NCBI GenBank assembly: GCA_963842125.1
Contig: CAWJFE010000005.1
Location: 1,736,001 to 1,800,000 of the forward strand
DNA from: CAWCWK01 sp963842125
GTDB lineage: Bacteria > Pseudomonadota > Alphaproteobacteria > Rhizobiales > CAWCWK01
Direction: 5' to 3'
Length of the DNA stretch: 64,000 nucleotides
Position numbers and translations under genes: made by a program
The notes under the pieces: model-generated
The model's database searches: none
Told to the model about the DNA's origin: nothing
The model's input: the letters and a program-made list of their open reading frames with translations, nothing else
In this document: in pieces, positions 32,507-40,500 of the stretch
Layout: the number at the start of each line of letters is the position of its first letter
Numbering within the stretch: the stretch's first letter is position 1

Positions 32507-33121
32507 ATGACCGCGACCCCAGCGGCCGGCGACAAGCCGGCAACTTCCAAGCGGGTCGCGCGGTGGCTCGGTCGCCTCAGCCAGTCGAAGAAGGCGCTCT
32601 GGGTGCTCTTCTGGGCGTCGTTCGCGGAGACGCTGGTCGTGCCAATCCCGATCGAGGTCATCCTCATCCCGTTCATGGCAACGAATCGGCACCGCATCTG
32701 GCTCATCGCGGGCGTCGTCACGCTCGGTTGCCTGGCCGCGGCGGTCATCGGCTACGGCATAGGCTTCTTCTTCTTCGATACGCTTGGCCGAGGCCTCATC
32801 GACGCGATGGGGTGGACGGCGGGCATGGACCAGTTCCGCGCGCTCTTCGCCGAGTGGGGCTTCTGGGCGGTCATCGCGGTCGGCATCATCCCGATCCCCT
32901 TCCAGGTCGGCATGCTGGCGGCGGGAGCGGCGGGCTATCCGATCGTCTGGTTCGTCGTCGCCGCCGGCATCGCGCGGGGCCTGCGCTATTTCGGGCTTGC
33001 GGCGCTCGTCTGGGCGGTGGGCGACAAGGCCGAGACGTTCTGGCACGATCACAAGACGAGCGCCGCCATCGTGGCGACGGTCGTGGTCGCGGCGGTCATC
33101 GGCGCGATGGTGTTTCTCTAG
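32507..33121 (+). CDS. YqaA/DedA-like (VTT domain) membrane protein
   Basis: 204 residues with four to five hydrophobic segments. The typical start ASFAETLVVPIPIEVIL places an acidic residue and prolines in the first re-entrant helix. GIIPIPFQVGMLAAGAAG supplies the second, and GIARGLRYFG the conserved arginines. The ATG at 32507 is preferred over 32501 because CCGGAG at 32495-32500 is then properly spaced. Relatives act in membrane-potential maintenance and polyprenyl or lipid transport across the inner membrane. Confidence 0.86.
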   Translation: MTATPAAGDKPATSKRVARWLGRLSQSKKALWVLFWASFAETLVVPIPIEVILIPFMATNRHRIWLIAGVVTLGCLAAAVIGYGIGFFFFDTLGRGLIDAMGWTAGMDQFRALFAEWGFWAVIAVGIIPIPFQVGMLAAGAAGYPIVWFVVAAGIARGLRYFGLAALVWAVGDKAETFWHDHKTSAAIVATVVVAAVIGAMVFL

Positions 33122-33141
33122 AAGGAGGTGGAGGAGCGCGT

Positions 33142-33531
33142 ATGAAGGCCCACACCCCGAAGACGATCCGCCCGCCATTCGCCAACTATTCGCACGCCGT
33201 GGAGGTCCCGCCGGGTGCGCGGCTCCTCGTCTGTTCCGGTCAGTTGGGCGTCCATCCGGACGACACCGTCCCGGACGGCGCCGAGGCGCAGACCGATCTC
33301 TGCTTCGCGAACATCGCGGAGATCCTCGCCAGCGCCGGCATGGCGATGGCGAACGTCGTGCGGATCAACGCCTACGTTTCGGCGCGCGAACACATGGCCG
33401 GCTATATGCGCGCGCGTGACCGGGCGATCGCCGGCCTGCCGGTTCCTCCGGCCAGCACGCTGATGATCGTCTCGGGGTTCACACGCGAGGCGTTCGTCGT
33501 CGAGATCGAGGTGCTGGCGGCGGGCGATTGA
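33142..33531 (+). CDS. RidA family protein (reactive enamine/imine deaminase)
   Basis: 129 residues, start ATG 33142 with GGAGG/GAGGAG upstream. Family features are LLVCSGQLGVHPDDTV near residue 28, the QTDLCFANIAEILASAGMAMANVVRIN region, and PPASTLMIVSGF...VEIEVLAAG near the end. RidA hydrolyses 2-aminoacrylate and related imines released by PLP enzymes. The catalytic arginine usually found before the P-A-S-T segment is not obvious, so this may be a non-archetypal Rid subfamily member. It follows the DedA-like gene by 20 bases. Confidence 0.87.
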   Translation: MKAHTPKTIRPPFANYSHAVEVPPGARLLVCSGQLGVHPDDTVPDGAEAQTDLCFANIAEILASAGMAMANVVRINAYVSAREHMAGYMRARDRAIAGLPVPPASTLMIVSGFTREAFVVEIEVLAAGD

Positions 33532-33540
33532 ACCGCGCGC

Positions 33541-34290
33541 TCAGCTCCAGCCGCCGTCGACGACGTAAGTCTGGTTCGTCATCGCTCCCGCCTCCTCGGA
33601 CGCGAAGAAGGTGATGGTCTTGGCGATGTCGGCCGGGACGAGCTTGCGCTTCAAACACTGGCTCTTGAGAAGGTCGCGCTCGCTCTCCGGGGTCAGCCAG
33701 AGTTCCATCTGACGCTCCGTCATGATCCATCCGGGCGCTACCGCGAGGACGCGGATATTGTCGGGCCCGAGATCGCGGGCGAGCGAACGGGTCAGGCCCG
33801 CCACGGCGGATTTCGCCGTCGTGTAGACGGGCATTCCACCCATCCCGATCATCCACGAGGTCGAGCCCATGCAGACGATGACGCCGCCGCCTGCCGCCTT
33901 CATGCCTGGCGCGACGGCCTGTGCGCAGAAGAACTGATGCTTGAGGTTCACCGCGATGCGGTCGTCCCAGTAGTCGGAGGTCACGTCCTCGATGGCGTGG
34001 CGCTGATCGTGCGCGGCGTTGTTGACGAGAACGCGGATGGGCCCAATGACGTCGGCGCTCGCCGCGATGGCGGCTTGAGTCGCCGCGATGTCGGTCAGAT
34101 CGGCCTTCTCGAAATGAGGCGCGCCGCCGAGCTCCTCGACAAGCGCCTCGGCGGCTGCCTCGTCCCTATCCAGGAAGGCGACCTTGGCCTTCTGCGCCAC
34201 GAAATGGCGGACGATCTCGGCGCCGATGCCGGAGGCACCGCCGGTGATCAGGATGCCTTGTCCTTCGAGATCTGTATAGATGGCGGCCAT
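33541..34290 (-). CDS. Short-chain dehydrogenase/reductase
   Basis: 249-residue classical SDR. Cofactor motif TGGASGIG (residues 16-23), DLTD (about 64), NNAA (about 89), a serine-rich GSTSWM and the catalytic YTTAK (Y-x3-K). DRDE after strand 2 suggests NAD(H) preference. The C-terminal YVVDGGW is canonical. The pattern APGWIMTERQ...LWLT resembles sugar 1-dehydrogenases such as galactose or arabinose dehydrogenase, but I cannot fix the substrate. It is convergent with ridA. Confidence 0.9.
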   Translation of the reverse strand: MAAIYTDLEGQGILITGGASGIGAEIVRHFVAQKAKVAFLDRDEAAAEALVEELGGAPHFEKADLTDIAATQAAIAASADVIGPIRVLVNNAAHDQRHAIEDVTSDYWDDRIAVNLKHQFFCAQAVAPGMKAAGGGVIVCMGSTSWMIGMGGMPVYTTAKSAVAGLTRSLARDLGPDNIRVLAVAPGWIMTERQMELWLTPESERDLLKSQCLKRKLVPADIAKTITFFASEEAGAMTNQTYVVDGGWS

Positions 34291-34381
34291 GGCTGCGTCT
34301 CCCTTCGCTGTTTGCGCGAAGGGTTAGCGGCGATGGCGTCGGCTGTGAAGTGTGCGGCCCATTGGTAACCGCCGAGCCTGT

Positions 34382-34576
34382 CTAAGCGACGATGCCGCCT
34401 TTGGACTGATTGGCGACGGCGGCCTGCATCTTCGCGGCCTGCGCGCTGTCCGTCAGGAGGGCGACGAGCGCCTGATCGGCCTGCTGCGCGATCTTCATGG
34501 TGGCGGCGGACAGGGCAATCTGGGTCTGCGAGGCCTGCATGGCCATGGCCTGACCGGCGAGTTGGGCGGTATCCAT
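34382..34576 (-). CDS. YjfB-family putative motility protein (small)
   Basis: 64 residues, starting at ATG 34576 with GGAG seven bases upstream. The whole chain is a Gln/Ala/Met-rich amphipathic helix region (MDTAQLAGQAMAMQASQTQI, LSAATMKIAQQADQALVALL). This is the pattern of YjfB proteins, small helical proteins annotated as putatively motility-related. It is divergent from another small gene at 34754, with a shared control region of 177 bases. No flagellar genes are near. Confidence 0.7.
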   Translation of the reverse strand: MDTAQLAGQAMAMQASQTQIALSAATMKIAQQADQALVALLTDSAQAAKMQAAVANQSKGGIVA

Positions 34577-34753
34577 GATGTCTCCAAACGCTTTACGAGG
34601 CGCGTAGACTATCCTCGAACGTCTCAGCCCCCCGTTAACCGCGATGGTCGGTTTGCCCTGGCCTCGTCTCGTTCTGGCACGGAGTATTGCGGAAAGGTTT
34701 ACACGGTCGCGGCACCATGCGGTCAGTTGGGGACTGCATGCGAGGAGATCTTC

Positions 34754-34960
34754 ATGGCCATCATCGACAAGTCCGCCGCCGCTCTCGGTGCAGCCGCGCT
34801 GCGCGCAGCCATGACGCTGCGCCTGACGAAGACGCAGGTCGAGGCCGACGACGCCGTCAAGGGCGTCGTGCAGGACAACGTGAAGGCCGCCATGAACATG
34901 GTCGACAGCCGGGAGATGCGCCCGCACGACCCGCAGCGGCGGCTCGACCGGCTGGTTTGA
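34754..34960 (+). CDS. Small helical protein of unknown function (68 residues)
   Basis: ATG 34754 with GAGGAG eight bases upstream. The protein MAIIDKSAAALGAAALRAAM... has an alanine-rich helix, a charged middle (KTQVEADDAVKGVVQDN) and a basic tail (HDPQRRLDRL). I do not recognise a family. Good ribosome-binding site and divergent pairing with the YjfB-like gene argue that it is real. A structural or regulatory small protein is possible. Confidence 0.6.
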   Translation: MAIIDKSAAALGAAALRAAMTLRLTKTQVEADDAVKGVVQDNVKAAMNMVDSREMRPHDPQRRLDRLV

Positions 34961-34996
34961 GCCGGTCGACGCGGCGATCCGGACGGGCGACGGATC

Positions 34997-35869
34997 TCAC
35001 GCGAAGATGAGGTCGCTCGTCTGGAACTCCGAGAGCGTCACGCTATTGAGGACGATGGAACTGGCCCCGCCATCATAGGTGATGACCGTACCGGAATTGC
35101 CGGCCGCGGCGGTGATCGAGATGGTAGCCAGGCTCGCCCCGGCGACTTCGCGAAGATCGACCTTGTCGATACCCTCCTCGAAATCGAAGACCGTGTCGTT
35201 GCCGTGGCCTTCGTCGAAGGCGAAGACGTCGGCCTGCCCCTTTCTGAATCCGCCGGTCATCCTGTCGTCGCCGGCGCCGCCCCAGATCGTGTCGTCGTCG
35301 TCACCGCCGTTCAAGATGTCGTCGCCGGTGCCGCCATAGAGAACGTCGTTGCCGCTGCCGCCCGAGACATTGTCGGCGCCCGCACCGCCGCCGACCGTGT
35401 CCGCGCCGATGGCGCCCGCGACGTTGTCGGCATCGGCGCCACCGAAGATGAGATCGTCGCCCTGATCGCCGCTGATGACATCGCTGCTCGTGCCGCCGAA
35501 CATCGTGTCGTTGCCATCGCCGCCCCCGAGGGCGTCCACACCGGCCCCGCCACCGACGACATCGTCGCCCGTGCCGCCGTTGGCGACGTCGTTGCCGGCG
35601 CCGGCATAGAGGGAATCGTTGCCGGCATCTCCGCGCAGCGTGTCGTTCTCGGCCGTGTTGCCGCCGAAGAGAAGATCGTTGCCGTCCCCACCTTCGACGA
35701 TGTCGACGCCCGCGCCACCGAACAGCGTGTCCGCGCCCGCCTCACCGTAGATGCGGTCGTTGCCGCCATTCCCTGCGACGAAATCATCGCCTCCATAGGG
35801 GAAGATGAACTCGCCCTCGTCGGTCGCGATAAGGCGGTCGGGTCCTTCGGTTCCAATCACTGTCGCCAT
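34997..35869 (-). CDS. RTX calcium-binding repeat protein, probably secreted by a type I system
   Basis: 290 residues, almost entirely GGxGxDxUx nonapeptide repeats from about residue 20 to 210 (YGGDDFVAGNGGNDRIYGEAGADTLF pattern), forming a calcium-binding parallel beta-roll. There is no N-terminal signal peptide. The last 80 residues (FDFEEGIDKVDLREVAG...LNSVTLSEFQTSDLIFA) resemble the C-terminal secretion region of type I substrates. No enzymatic domain and no type I secretion genes are adjacent, so it is an orphan substrate. Likely a surface or matrix protein. Confidence 0.9.
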   Translation of the reverse strand: MATVIGTEGPDRLIATDEGEFIFPYGGDDFVAGNGGNDRIYGEAGADTLFGGAGVDIVEGGDGNDLLFGGNTAENDTLRGDAGNDSLYAGAGNDVANGGTGDDVVGGGAGVDALGGGDGNDTMFGGTSSDVISGDQGDDLIFGGADADNVAGAIGADTVGGGAGADNVSGGSGNDVLYGGTGDDILNGGDDDDTIWGGAGDDRMTGGFRKGQADVFAFDEGHGNDTVFDFEEGIDKVDLREVAGASLATISITAAAGNSGTVITYDGGASSIVLNSVTLSEFQTSDLIFA

Positions 35870-36100
35870 GGTTTGAGGGCCTCCTGCCCGTCAGATCGCC
35901 CCCGCAATCCCCGCCATCATGAAAGCACGCCGCGCACGCTCAGCGTGCGGCGAGAGGTTGGGAAAATGCCCATCAGCGTGTCGAAAATACGGTGGCAGGC
36001 GGCCGGGTCCGATAGGCGCGACATCATGGACGATCTATAATCGTCTCTCGGCCACCCCGAGATACGCGGCGCATTCGCTCTGCGCCGGAGGCAGCGTGAC

Positions 36101-36475
36101 ATGAAACTGATGCGGTACAACGAGGCCTGCGCCGCCCTGCCGGTTGCGTTCAAGACCATCCAATGGCGCGGCGCGCACGTCTGGAAGGTGGGTGCCGCGG
36201 CGGCGTTCAAGGTCTTCGCCATCGGCGTCCCGTCGGACGGCACGGAGGACGCCGCCTGCCGGATCACCCTCAAGGTGAGTCTGGACATACACCCCATCTT
36301 GATGGAGCTGGACGGCATCGACGCAGCGCCGCATCTGCGGTCGGGTGGATGGCTCAGCGTATCGCATCCCAGCGCGATCGACGACGAGACGCTGGCGCAT
36401 CATCTCGCCACGAGCCACAGGCTCGCGGCGGCGTCACTGACCAAGCGCCAGCGAGCCGCGTTGGGGTTGGACTAA
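36101..36475 (+). CDS. MmcQ/YjbR family protein
   Basis: 124 residues, ATG 36101 with GGAGG nine bases upstream. The sequence follows the YjbR fold: ALPVAFKTIQWRGAHVWKVG, FKVFAIGVPSDG, a central hydrophobic stretch, and RSGGWLSVSHPSAIDDETLAHHLATSHRLA. YjbR-like proteins have a double-wing fold suggestive of DNA binding, but their role is unknown. Its stop overlaps that of the convergent bipA gene. Confidence 0.82.
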   Translation: MKLMRYNEACAALPVAFKTIQWRGAHVWKVGAAAAFKVFAIGVPSDGTEDAACRITLKVSLDIHPILMELDGIDAAPHLRSGGWLSVSHPSAIDDETLAHHLATSHRLAAASLTKRQRAALGLD

Positions 36476-38337
36476 GCGGCCTCAGCAGCGCGTTCGGCCC
36501 GCTTGCGCTCGTGCGGGTCGAGATGGACCTTGCGAAGGCGAATGTTCTGCGGCGTGACCTCGACGAGTTCGAAATCGGTAATGTAGCTGAGCGCGCGCTC
36601 GAGGCTCATCTTGATCGGCGTGGTCAGCTTCACCGCCTCGTCCTTGCCGGACGCGCGCATGTTGGTCAGCTGCTTGCCCTTGAGGACGTTGACCTCGAGA
36701 TCGTTGCCGCGCGTGTGCTCGCCGATGATCATGCCCCGATAGACCTTGACGCCCGGATCGATGAACATCGGGCCGCGATCTTCGAGGTTCCACATCGCGT
36801 AGGCCACCGCGTCGCCGTCCCCGTTGGAGAGGAGGACGCCGGTGTGGCGGACAGGGATGTGGCCCTTGTGCGGCACGTATTCGTGGAAGACCCGGTTCAT
36901 GATACCCGATCCGCGCGTGTCGGACAGGAGCTCGCCCTGATAGCCGATGAGACCGCGCGTCGGCGCGTGCAGCACGAGGCGCGAGCGGCCGGCACCCGAC
37001 GGCGTCATCGAGACGAGATCGGCCTTGCGCTCCGAGAGCTTGGAGATGATCGTGCCGGTGTGCTCGTCGTCGACGTCGATGACGACTTCCTCCAACGGCT
37101 CGAGCGTCTGCCCACCGTCCTCGCGCATGACGACGCGCGGACGCGAGACGCCGAGCTCGAACCCTTCGCGCCGCATGGTCTCGATGAGAATGCCGAGCTG
37201 CAATTCGCCCCGGCCCGCGACCTCGTAGGCATCGCCCTCCGGGGTCTCGGTCACTTTCAAAGCGACGTTACCCTCGGCCTCGCGCAGCAAGCGCTCGCGG
37301 ATGACGCGCGACTGAACCTTGTCGCCCTCGGTGCCGGCCAGCGGCGAATCGTTCACGCGGAACGTCATGGCCAGCGTCGGCGGATCGATCGGCTGCGCCT
37401 TGATCGGCTGCGTGAGGGCCGGCGTGCCGATGGTGTCGGCCACCGTCGCCTTGGTCAGGCCGGCCAGCGCGATGATGTCGCCCGCGCGGCCCTCCTCGAT
37501 CGGCGTGCGCTCCAGGCCGCGGAAGGCGAGAACCTTCGATATCCGGCCCATCTCGACGACGTTGCCGTCGATATGCAGCGCCTTCACCGTCTGATTGGGC
37601 GACACCGTGCCAGACGTGATCCGGCCGGTGAGGATGCGCCCGAGATAGGGATCGGCCTCGATCGTGGTCGCGAGCATGGCGAAGTCGCCCTCCTCGACGG
37701 TGGGCTCCGGCGTATGCTCGACGATGAGGTCGAGAAGCGGCGCCATGTCGTCGGACGAGCCGGCGATTGGTTCGGTGCTCATCCAGCCCTGCTTGGCCGA
37801 GCCGTAGAGAACGGGAAAGTCGAGCTGCTCTTCGTTGGCGCCCAGCGCATCGAAGAGGTCGAAGACCTCGTTGACGACTGCGTCATGGCGCTCTTCCGGC
37901 TTGTCGATCTTGTTGATCGCGACAATGGGCTTCAGGCCCATCTTCAGCGCCTTGGCGAGCACGAACTTCGTCTGCGGCATCGGCCCCTCGGCCGCATCGA
38001 CGAGGATGACCGCGCCGTCGACCATGTTGAGGATGCGCTCCACCTCGCCGCCGAAATCGGCGTGCCCAGGCGTGTCGACGATGTTGATGCGGGTGCGGGG
38101 CGTCTTCTTAGATTCCCACTCGACGCTCGTGACCTTGGCGAGGATGGTGATACCCCGCTCCTTCTCCAGGTCGTTCGAGTCCATCGCGCGCTCGGCGATG
38201 CGCTGATTGTCGCGGAACATGCCGGACTGGCGCAGGAGAACGTCGATCAGCGAGGTCTTGCCGTGGTCGACATGGGCGATGATCGCTACGTTGCGCAGGG
38301 CGCGCGGATGGCTTGCGCTCGGAGCGGAGGCGGACAT
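36472..38337 (-). CDS. typA: Ribosome-associated translational GTPase BipA/TypA
   Basis: 621 residues, full length. G1 AHVDHGKTS (residues 20-28), the switch-I segment with EKERGITI, G3 DTPGHADFGGEV, G4 NKIDKPEERH, followed by domains II, III, V and the BipA-specific C-terminus (LLSDTRGSGIMNRVFHEY). It binds the ribosome under stress and helps 50S assembly at low temperature. The ATG at 38337 begins just before the G domain; the longer upstream open frame is not conserved. Confidence 0.96.
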   Translation of the reverse strand: MSASAPSASHPRALRNVAIIAHVDHGKTSLIDVLLRQSGMFRDNQRIAERAMDSNDLEKERGITILAKVTSVEWESKKTPRTRINIVDTPGHADFGGEVERILNMVDGAVILVDAAEGPMPQTKFVLAKALKMGLKPIVAINKIDKPEERHDAVVNEVFDLFDALGANEEQLDFPVLYGSAKQGWMSTEPIAGSSDDMAPLLDLIVEHTPEPTVEEGDFAMLATTIEADPYLGRILTGRITSGTVSPNQTVKALHIDGNVVEMGRISKVLAFRGLERTPIEEGRAGDIIALAGLTKATVADTIGTPALTQPIKAQPIDPPTLAMTFRVNDSPLAGTEGDKVQSRVIRERLLREAEGNVALKVTETPEGDAYEVAGRGELQLGILIETMRREGFELGVSRPRVVMREDGGQTLEPLEEVVIDVDDEHTGTIISKLSERKADLVSMTPSGAGRSRLVLHAPTRGLIGYQGELLSDTRGSGIMNRVFHEYVPHKGHIPVRHTGVLLSNGDGDAVAYAMWNLEDRGPMFIDPGVKVYRGMIIGEHTRGNDLEVNVLKGKQLTNMRASGKDEAVKLTTPIKMSLERALSYITDFELVEVTPQNIRLRKVHLDPHERKRAERAAEAA

Positions 38338-38573
38338 GGGCGTCGTCTTTCGAATGTCAGGAGTCGCGCGCTCGCGAGCGCGTATGGCCCCTACGTAGTC
38401 GTGCGCGTGTTGCAGTGCAAACAATAAAGGGAATCTAGGCGAGATCACGCGCCCTTCGGGCCGCATCCTCCATTGTCGAACGGCGAACGCTGATATAGCC
38501 ATCCGCGCGAACACCGTCCGTCGCGCCCCCCCATCTTTCGTGGGACTTCCGCGCCGAGCGAGAGAGGTCCAGC

Positions 38574-39563
38574 ATGGCGACGATCCTGGTGACCGGCGGG
38601 GCCGGCTATATCGGCAGTCACACGGCGAAGGCGCTGTCCGAGGTGGGGCATCGGCCGGTCGTGCTCGACAACCTCTCGACGGGCCATGCGGACTTCGTGC
38701 GGTGGGGCCCGCTGGTGGAGGCGGATTTGCGCGACGGCGCCGCCCTGACGGCGGCTCTGGCGGAGCATCGGCCCGACGGCGTCATCCATTTCGCGGCGCG
38801 CTCGCAGGTCGGCGAATCGGTCAGCGATCCGCAGATGTACTACGAGAACAATGTCGGCGGCACGCTCTCGCTGCTGGCCGCCTTGCGCGAGGCGGACGTG
38901 GGTGCGCTCGTCTTCTCCTCGACCTGCGCCGTCTACGCAGCGCCCGAGACGATGCCGATCGCGGAGGATACGCCGACCGGTCCCGTCAGCCCCTACGGCC
39001 GCACCAAGCTGATGATCGAGCAGGCTCTCGCCGACTACGGTGCCGCCTACGGCCTGCGCTCGATCGCGCTGCGCTACTTCAACGCATCGGGCGCCAGCCG
39101 TGTCGGCGAGATCGGCGAGCGGCACGCCGACGAGACGCATCTCGTGCCGCGCGCGATCCTCGCCGCGCTCGGCCAACTCGACGACTTCGCGATCTTCGGC
39201 ACCGACTATGCGACCGATGACGGCTCGGCGGTTCGTGACTACATCCATGTCGAGGACCTGGCCGAAGCCCATGTCCGCGCCATCGAGCGGCTGCTGGCGG
39301 GCGGGGCGGCGGCGCGGCCGGCCTATAATGTCGGCACGGGCGCGGGGCATTCGGTGTTGGAGATCGTCGGCGCGGTCGGCCGGGCCCTTGGCTCCAACGT
39401 GCCCGTCAGCTTCGGCCCCCGCCGTGCCGGCGACCTGCCGAGCCTCGTCGCCGACCCAAGCGCCGCGCGGGACGAGCTTGGCTTCACCGCCACCCGCTCC
39501 TCGCTCGACACCATCATAGAGACCGCCGCTGTCTGGCATCGCAAAGAGACGAACGCATCATGA
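38574..39563 (+). CDS. galE: UDP-glucose 4-epimerase
   Basis: 329-residue extended SDR interconverting UDP-glucose and UDP-galactose. Motifs: TGGAGYIGS (residues 7-15), DNLSTGH, FSSTCAVYAAPE, catalytic YGRTK (about residue 140), YFNASGA, and DYATDDGSAVRDYIHVEDLAEAH. AGAGAGG precedes the ATG. Its TGA overlaps the cysD start by 4 bases, so sugar-nucleotide and sulfate-activation genes are translationally coupled. Confidence 0.95.
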   Translation: MATILVTGGAGYIGSHTAKALSEVGHRPVVLDNLSTGHADFVRWGPLVEADLRDGAALTAALAEHRPDGVIHFAARSQVGESVSDPQMYYENNVGGTLSLLAALREADVGALVFSSTCAVYAAPETMPIAEDTPTGPVSPYGRTKLMIEQALADYGAAYGLRSIALRYFNASGASRVGEIGERHADETHLVPRAILAALGQLDDFAIFGTDYATDDGSAVRDYIHVEDLAEAHVRAIERLLAGGAAARPAYNVGTGAGHSVLEIVGAVGRALGSNVPVSFGPRRAGDLPSLVADPSAARDELGFTATRSSLDTIIETAAVWHRKETNAS

Positions 39564-40498
39564 CCGCCACGACGGCCAAGGTCGCCGCACAGACCTCCGC
39601 CCTCCCACCTCATCTTGCGCGTTTGGAGGCTGAGAGCATTCATGTGATGCGGGAGGTGGCTAGCGCGTTCGAGCGTCCTGTGATGCTCTACTCGATCGGC
39701 AAGGACAGCAGCGTGATGCTGCATCTGGCGCTGAAGGCGTTCTATCCGTCGAAGCCGCCTTTTCCGTTTTTGCATGTCGACACGACGTGGAAGTTTCGGG
39801 AGATGATCGCGTTTCGGGACCGGATCGCGGCGGAGCTCGGCATCGAGCTGATCGTGCACACCAATCAGGAGGGTGTGGCGCGGGGCATCAACCCCTTCGC
39901 GTCGGGCTCGGCCCTGCATACCGACGTGATGAAGACGCAGGCGCTGCGCCAGGCGCTCGACGCCGGGCGCTATGACGCGGCGTTTGGCGGGGCGCGGCGC
40001 GACGAGGAGAAGTCTCGCGCGAAGGAGCGGGTGTTCTCGTTTCGCAACGCGCACCACGCGTGGGACCCCAAGGCCCAGCGCCCGGAGTTCTGGCACCTCT
40101 ACAACACGCGCCTTTCGCCGGGTGAGAGCATCCGCGTCTTCCCGCTGTCGAACTGGACGGAGGAAGACGTGTGGGACTACATCCGCGCCGAAGCGATCGA
40201 GGTGGTGCCCCTCTACTTCGCCGCCCCGCGCCCGGTGGTTGAACGCGACGGCGGTCTCATCATGGTGGACGACGACCGCATGCCGCTGGAGCCCGGCGAG
40301 GTGCCAGAGACCCGCATGGTCCGCTTCCGCACGCTGGGCTGCTATCCCTTGACGGGGGCGGTTGCGAGCGAGGCGACGGACCTCGACGGCATCATAGCGG
40401 AGATGCGGGCCTCGACTGTCTCAGAGCGCCAGGGCCGGGTGATCGACCGGGACTCGTCCGCCTCGATGGAGAAGAAGAAGCGCGAGGGGTATTTCTAG
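39560..40498 (+). CDS. cysD: Sulfate adenylyltransferase subunit 2
   Basis: 312 residues. The PP-loop SIGKDSSVMLHLALKAF lies near residue 46, followed by FLHVDTTWKFREMI and GGARRDEEKSRAKER, all typical of CysD/NodP. It adenylates sulfate to APS, driven by the GTPase in CysN. Located in a galE-cysD-cysNC string with a 2-base gap to cysNC. There is no cysH or sulfite reductase nearby, favouring a sulfation role. Confidence 0.96.
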   Translation: MTATTAKVAAQTSALPPHLARLEAESIHVMREVASAFERPVMLYSIGKDSSVMLHLALKAFYPSKPPFPFLHVDTTWKFREMIAFRDRIAAELGIELIVHTNQEGVARGINPFASGSALHTDVMKTQALRQALDAGRYDAAFGGARRDEEKSRAKERVFSFRNAHHAWDPKAQRPEFWHLYNTRLSPGESIRVFPLSNWTEEDVWDYIRAEAIEVVPLYFAAPRPVVERDGGLIMVDDDRMPLEPGEVPETRMVRFRTLGCYPLTGAVASEATDLDGIIAEMRASTVSERQGRVIDRDSSASMEKKKREGYF

Positions 40499-40500
40499 CC

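Noticed and set aside
34675..34690. Sigma-54-like box TGGCAC...TTGC upstream of the 68-residue gene
   Set aside because: The spacing between the GG and GC elements is 11 bases instead of the strict 10, and no enhancer-binding regulator gene is near.
35000..35860. Dense short direct repeats that might suggest a CRISPR array
   Set aside because: They are codon-phased 27-base periods encoding GGxGxDxUx RTX repeats, with no unique spacers.
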